A DNA stretch of 64,000 bases from Calditrichia bacterium. Its GTDB lineage: Bacteria; Calditrichota; Calditrichia; RBG-13-44-9; J075. This document shows, piece by piece, positions 60,086 to 64,000 of the stretch; position 1 is the stretch's first letter; each line of letters opens with the position of its first letter. Under the pieces are notes generated by a model. It worked only from the letters and a program-made list of their open reading frames with translations. It ran no database searches and was not told where the DNA came from. The DNA is taken from positions 104,118 to 168,117 of the forward strand of contig JANQRS010000001.1 of the NCBI GenBank assembly GCA_028284445.1, written 5' to 3'. A program made the translations under genes and the position numbers.

Positions 60086-60502
60086 ATGAACATTGCTTTC
60101 TATATAAAACTGTATTTGCTGACCGTGCCGATCTTCTTTGCGGTCGATATTATTTGGCTGGGCTATTTGGCGCGCAATTTTTATCGTGACAATTTGGATT
60201 TTGTTCTCGCTCCTTCCGTCAACTGGACGGCAGCAATTGTCTTCTACCTGATATATATCGTTGGTATCATCATCTTTGCAGTGCAACCGGGCCTGGAGAA
60301 GGCATCATTGAACAAAGCACTTATGTTGGGGGCGCTGTTTGGCTTCTTTACCTATGCCACCTATGATCTCACCAATATGGCGACCATCAAAGACTGGCCT
60401 CTAAAGGTGGTTTTAGTCGATATTATTTGGGGCACGGTGTTATGCACAATAGTTGCTGGTGGAAGTTTTATGATCGGTCAATGGCTGCAGCGCGGGGCCT
60501 GA
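60086..60502 (+). CDS. DUF2177-family membrane protein
   Basis: A 138-residue protein with four membrane helices (about 7-28, 47-66, 76-98, 107-130). The family signature is FFAVDIIWLGYLARNFYRDN (about 17-36) and GFFTYATYDLTNMATIKDWP (about 86-105). Function unknown. CAGGAGA lies before the ATG. The glyoxalase-like gene starts two bases after the stop, so the two are cotranscribed. Confidence 0.88.
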   Translation: MNIAFYIKLYLLTVPIFFAVDIIWLGYLARNFYRDNLDFVLAPSVNWTAAIVFYLIYIVGIIIFAVQPGLEKASLNKALMLGALFGFFTYATYDLTNMATIKDWPLKVVLVDIIWGTVLCTIVAGGSFMIGQWLQRGA

Positions 60503-60504
60503 GA

Positions 60505-60897
60505 ATGAAGATTGAACATCTTGCGATTTGGACCAGGGATTTAGAAAGCATGCGGGTCTTTTATGAAACCTGGTTTGGCGCAACTGCAAACGAGAAATAC
60601 AGCAACTCGCAAAAGCAGTTTCAGTCGTATTTCTTGAGTTTTGCTTCTGGTGCACGACTGGAGTTAATGCAGCGCCCGGATATTAGTGCCGTTAACCGGC
60701 AAGATGCCGGGCAGGAGTTTCATGGTTATGCCCATTTGGCGATATCAGTCGGCTCAGAAGCAGCGGTTGATGACTTGACGGCCCGCCTTGTCGCTGCCGG
60801 ATTCCCAAAGCTGGATGGCCCTCGCCGCACCGGCGACGGGTATTATGAAAGCGTGATTCTCGATCCGGAGGGAAATCGGATCGAGATAACGGTTTAA
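60505..60897 (+). CDS. VOC/glyoxalase-family protein
   Basis: A 130-residue single vicinal-oxygen-chelate domain: KIEHLAIWTRDLESMRVFYE with the first metal His (H5), ARLELMQRP with Glu (about 53), GYAHLAISVGSEAAVDDL with the second His (about 75) and DPEGNRIEITV with the last Glu (about 128). The four ligands are complete, so a metal enzyme is expected, substrate unknown. ATG 60505 was chosen since the previous stop ends at 60502; a frame from 60427 lies inside the DUF2177 gene. Confidence 0.9.
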   Translation: MKIEHLAIWTRDLESMRVFYETWFGATANEKYSNSQKQFQSYFLSFASGARLELMQRPDISAVNRQDAGQEFHGYAHLAISVGSEAAVDDLTARLVAAGFPKLDGPRRTGDGYYESVILDPEGNRIEITV

Positions 60898-60916
60898 GGC
60901 TGGGCTAAGTGGGCGT

Positions 60917-63709
60917 TTAGAATTCCACGGCCGGTTTGCTACCAAATCCCGGCCCTAATAACATTGCATTGATTAACATTCTGCCGCTGCCATAAAAGTA
61001 TGACCGGAAGTTGGTTTGATCCGCAAAGAGGATCATTTGTCCGTTCCCTATCCCTTCCCGGGCTGCATATACAGTATTTGCCCAACGTCCGCGTGCCTCC
61101 GGCCACAATAATCCGGAAAGGCGCAGTTTTTCTGCATTGGCGAAACGTGCAGGCACCTCTAGCGGGCGCTTTGCCAGGAATGCATTGCTGCTGTAAAACA
61201 TCACCGGCAAACGCTCCCCCAAACCAAAATTCAGCCAATGAGTTTGATCCAGGTTGACTCGCATAATTACCCCTCTCGGCTGAAATAAGCGTCCACGGGC
61301 ATCGAGGTCTTTTAGTATTTCGATCGGTATTGAATTTGATGCAAGACTGCCGATTTTCGCGACATCGTTACTTTCCCAAATCTCTAAACTGTCTACGGAA
61401 TATTTGCCAATATTCTGTTCACGGTCCAGGGCCTCTACATAATCAGCCAGTTTATTGAGTGCCTGGCGTTTTAGCGCAATTTTGCTCATTGCGCTGCTGC
61501 TGTCTGCCAGAAATGCAGCGCCATCTCCCATCGCAATCAAGGTGCCGCCGGTCTTTATCCATTCCTTTAATTTGTTCATCCCGGATTTGCCAAGAATTTG
61601 CTGATAGCGCGAGGAGGATGGCATGAGCAATACATTATAACGTCGCAGATCGAGGCTTGACAAACGATGCATATCAAGAATTGAAAAGGGGATCTGGAGC
61701 TCCTGATCCAGCAGGTACCAAAGTGTACCGAAGTTGTAAGTTGAGACGCCGCTGCCGCCAATTAGAGCGATGCGCGGCGTTTCGAGGAGCTGAAACCTGC
61801 GGCCGCCCAAATCCGGGCCGCTGGTGCTTAAACCGGTATTCACGCCTATAAATTGCAGTCCGGCATCTTTGGCGATAGCCTGGAGGCTCGTCAATTGATG
61901 CCCTGGATTTTCATGAAGACGAATCAGGGCAGTACCGCTTGACCAGCTACGTCCTTCGATAGAAAAGTCTTCATGGGCTATACGAACCTTATATCCGTTT
62001 TCAAGAAGCGTCATCAGCGTTTTCGGGAAGGCATCATCATTTGCTTCGAGCAAAAATCCATATTGCGGTTGCGGGTTTATGACGCTGCCTTTCAACTCGC
62101 GAGGAGAAAATGGTTCTAGTGATGATGGTGGTTTGCCGGAAGAGACATACGCCTCCAGGTCGTACGCTAGAAGCATTGACCAGGCGCTTACCTCATAGAG
62201 TCGGGTGCCCTTGCCCTTTTCCAGTGATTCGCGCTCTGATTGCAGGAATGAGGTTTTCATGCGCGGATCAAACTCCAGTATTGCTTCAATCAATGGCCGC
62301 ATCGGTTGGTTGAGACGTATAACTGCCGTGCCTTTCGGCAAGACCATATTTTGTTTTGTCTCACCCCAGTAGCTGAGGGCAGATTTCACAGTGATGTTGT
62401 CTGTCGCTTGATGTATTTCCACGCCTTGCCAGATCAATTTCTTGAGCAATTTCTCCAGGCGGGCTGGATTATTGCCTGGTGTCAGGTAATAAGCGCGATG
62501 GTCGTCTTTTTCGAATTGCATTGATTGCTTTTTCATGCGATAAAAATCCAGCAAGATCGCTTTGCGATTATCTGCCAGGGTCGTGATGTTGGCAATAGAA
62601 CTGGTAAACTGATGATGAACTGCCTGCCGATAGGTCAACACTGTTCCATCCGGACGCTTAATGGCGCTGCCATCAGTAGAGGCTTGTTCGTAAAGAATCG
62701 CCACTGATCCGTGAAGATAAGGCAGTGAACTTCCATAGCCCGGATACCAATCTTCCAACCATTCACGGGTATAATAGCTCCAGCCGTACTGGTCGAAAGC
62801 CTTGGCCTGATCAGCTGTGAAGGTTTTCTCCCAGCGCTTGGTAATTTGATTGAAGTGGTGATTGATCGGTTCACGAGGCGGGTTAAAGAGATAGGTATCG
62901 TATGATCCCATTTCGTGGGCATCGACCACCAACTGCGGGTGATAGTCGCGGATCGCGGCTACTCGCACGCGGGTTTCCGGATGGGCAAGGATGAACCAAT
63001 CGCGGTTGAGATCAAATAAATAGTGGTTGGTCCGGCCATATGGCCAACTGCCGCTGTGATGGATGCTTTGATTGTCATCGTGCCGATAGTTACCGCTCCA
63101 GGCTGTCATTTGACTCAGGTAGCGCTCGCGGCCATCGGGGTTTTCCATTGGATCAATTCCGACAAGCACGTTGTCACGGATGGCTTTGGTTTCATCATCG
63201 TTACCAGCCACTAAATGATATGCCACTTGCATCGAGGCATCAGAACCGGAAAGCTCGTCTCCGTGAATTGAATACATCATCCAGGCTACTGCAGGCGAAT
63301 TATTGGCAATGTTTTCCGCTTGGCTCGAGGTCGTTGTGCGAGGATCGGCCAATTGTCCCAGTTCATCTTTGATTTGATTCACTTTCGACAGGTTCTTTTG
63401 GGAGCCAACTAAGACATGATACAGCGCCCGGCCCTCGTAGGTTTCACCAGCATCAACCAACTGAACACGCGGCGATGCTGCCGCCAGAGCTTCGAAGTAA
63501 GCGCGCGCCTCGTGGTGTCGAACCGGACGTTGGCCAAGTGGAAAGCCAATGACTTCATCGGGGATAGGAATTCCCTCGTCATAGCTGCCATTGGCATAGA
63601 AGGGTAGTTCATCGTCTTGCCCGGCGATGGGGATCGCCAGGAATATGATCAGCATCCAGCTCCATATACGTCTTCCCATTTTGCCTGGATTCATTGTGGT
63701 CATGGCCAT
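60917..63709 (-). CDS. exported M14-family zinc carboxypeptidase, 930 residues
   Basis: ATG 63709 follows GAGGAGA and leads straight to a signal peptide (WSWMLIIFLAIPIAGQ), so the longer frame to 63814 is rejected. The M14 domain shows MYSIHGDELSG (zinc His and Glu), IDPMENPDGRERYLSQM, FDLNRDWFILAHPETR and LVVDAHEMGSYDTYLF (third ligand), with a later YEQAST that could carry the catalytic Glu. The remaining 500 residues include a GATase-like or Rossmann segment (RRYNVLLMPSSSRYQ, GGTLIAMGDGAAFL). Long M14 proteins of this plan occur in Bacteroidota and Gemmatimonadota and are thought to degrade protein outside the cytoplasm. Confidence 0.9.
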   Translation of the reverse strand: MAMTTMNPGKMGRRIWSWMLIIFLAIPIAGQDDELPFYANGSYDEGIPIPDEVIGFPLGQRPVRHHEARAYFEALAAASPRVQLVDAGETYEGRALYHVLVGSQKNLSKVNQIKDELGQLADPRTTTSSQAENIANNSPAVAWMMYSIHGDELSGSDASMQVAYHLVAGNDDETKAIRDNVLVGIDPMENPDGRERYLSQMTAWSGNYRHDDNQSIHHSGSWPYGRTNHYLFDLNRDWFILAHPETRVRVAAIRDYHPQLVVDAHEMGSYDTYLFNPPREPINHHFNQITKRWEKTFTADQAKAFDQYGWSYYTREWLEDWYPGYGSSLPYLHGSVAILYEQASTDGSAIKRPDGTVLTYRQAVHHQFTSSIANITTLADNRKAILLDFYRMKKQSMQFEKDDHRAYYLTPGNNPARLEKLLKKLIWQGVEIHQATDNITVKSALSYWGETKQNMVLPKGTAVIRLNQPMRPLIEAILEFDPRMKTSFLQSERESLEKGKGTRLYEVSAWSMLLAYDLEAYVSSGKPPSSLEPFSPRELKGSVINPQPQYGFLLEANDDAFPKTLMTLLENGYKVRIAHEDFSIEGRSWSSGTALIRLHENPGHQLTSLQAIAKDAGLQFIGVNTGLSTSGPDLGGRRFQLLETPRIALIGGSGVSTYNFGTLWYLLDQELQIPFSILDMHRLSSLDLRRYNVLLMPSSSRYQQILGKSGMNKLKEWIKTGGTLIAMGDGAAFLADSSSAMSKIALKRQALNKLADYVEALDREQNIGKYSVDSLEIWESNDVAKIGSLASNSIPIEILKDLDARGRLFQPRGVIMRVNLDQTHWLNFGLGERLPVMFYSSNAFLAKRPLEVPARFANAEKLRLSGLLWPEARGRWANTVYAAREGIGNGQMILFADQTNFRSYFYGSGRMLINAMLLGPGFGSKPAVEF

Positions 63710-63783
63710 TGTCTCCTCAAGTGTGCTCAGGAGTATAGCAATAATTTCTGAATGATCCAGACGGGGAAGTTGGATGAACCCCC

Positions 63784-64000
63784 TCACCTGCCAATCAGCA
63801 CGAAACTGGACCATGATTTAGGGTGAGCAGTGAACTCACTCTTGATGAGATGGAGTTTGGCACTGCGAAGGGCAGCAGCATAGTCCTTGCCCTTTCGGAG
63901 ATTCTGATAGAAGTCGATCATCAGGTTGGTGGTGTGGCGATCGATGACTTTCCAGAGTGAGACAATGACATTTCGCGCCCCGGCATAGAAGAATCCCCTG
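63784..64000 (-). CDS. C-terminus of a CHAT-domain protein, 5' part off the window
   Basis: Reading leftward from the right edge (frame from 63999), 71 residues run to a TGA at 63784-63786. They contain GFFYAGARNVIVSLWKVIDR, then LMIDFYQNLRKGKDYAAALR, AKLHLIKS, AHPKSW and SSFVLIGR. This matches the last third of CHAT (caspase-HetF-associated) peptidase domains, where the small-subunit helices follow the catalytic cysteine region. Such proteins commonly carry TPRs upstream. It ends 74 bp before the M14 gene start. Confidence 0.8.
   Translation of the reverse strand, partial: RGFFYAGARNVIVSLWKVIDRHTTNLMIDFYQNLRKGKDYAAALRSAKLHLIKSEFTAHPKSWSSFVLIGR

Noticed and set aside
63710..63814. N-terminal extension of the M14 peptidase
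   Set aside because: It overlaps the end of the CHAT gene and lacks a ribosome site; GAGGAGA and a signal peptide define the start at 63709.

Overview
The window looks like a chromosomal segment of an uncultured, Gram-negative (diderm) bacterium of the Fibrobacterota-Chlorobiota-Bacteroidota (FCB) neighbourhood, most like KSB1 or Calditrichota-type genomes. This is an inference from gene content: a GWxTD-domain protein, a secreted protein of the FCB family usually auto-labelled 'asparagine synthetase B', Bacteroidota-style double-FtsX permeases, a TolC/adaptor/ABC export operon, Prc-type C-terminal protease, and many signal peptides. There is no integrase, phage structural gene, CRISPR array, rRNA or tRNA that I can see. 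Coding density is high and gene starts often carry GGAGG-type ribosome sites.

Layout, left to right. 1-7.7 kb: a leftward operon lepA - lepB - lepB - hemW - TPR protein - asnB-like secreted protein (cut by the window edge). 7.7-14 kb: single genes (YfcE-type phosphodiesterase, DoxX-like protein, secreted helical protein, lysoplasmalogenase, glutamate synthase-like FMN protein, three-cluster CDGSH protein, alpha/beta hydrolase). 14.6-17.2 kb: an isolated rightward three-gene cassette that resembles a lysis module (two-TM coiled-coil protein, exported coiled-coil protein with a C-terminal anchor, muramidase tethered to four membrane helices). 17.3-18.9 kb: a MarR regulator with a four-cysteine tail and an exported protein, both behind matching operators. 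18.9-31 kb: leftward genes (cysteine desulfurase-like protein, PA0069-type radical SAM, ArsR/AHSA1 pair, methyltransferase, Gfo/Idh oxidoreductase with GWxTD protein, orphan ABC permease, sodium symporter with small subunit).

About 31.06-31.37 kb is an AT-rich, gene-free stretch with about ten DnaA-box-like 9-mers beside rsmG, a strong candidate for oriC. Leftward genes are commoner to its left and rightward genes to its right, as expected of an origin. Beyond it: rsmG, an endonuclease/phosphatase-fold protein, a MalT-like ATPase lacking its DNA-binding end, divergent from an adenylate cyclase-FHA protein; Prc protease; M48 protease; DusA; Tex; a tRNA nucleotidyltransferase-HD homologue whose catalytic aspartates are gone; a Yip1 protein; a TolC-adaptor-ABC-permease-permease operon (46.3-52.1 kb); a MoxR/VWA/beta-propeller operon; then aminotransferase, Memo-like protein, SDR, serine hydrolase, DUF2177, VOC protein, a 930-residue M14 peptidase, and the C-terminus of a CHAT-domain protein at the right edge.

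Between genes there are two families of dispersed repeats: a composite element with terminal inverted repeats (two full copies, one core-only copy) and long C/G-rich palindromes (four copies). Several sigma70-like promoters with 17-bp spacers and matching palindromic operators can be read directly, most clearly for the MarR and ArsR regulators.
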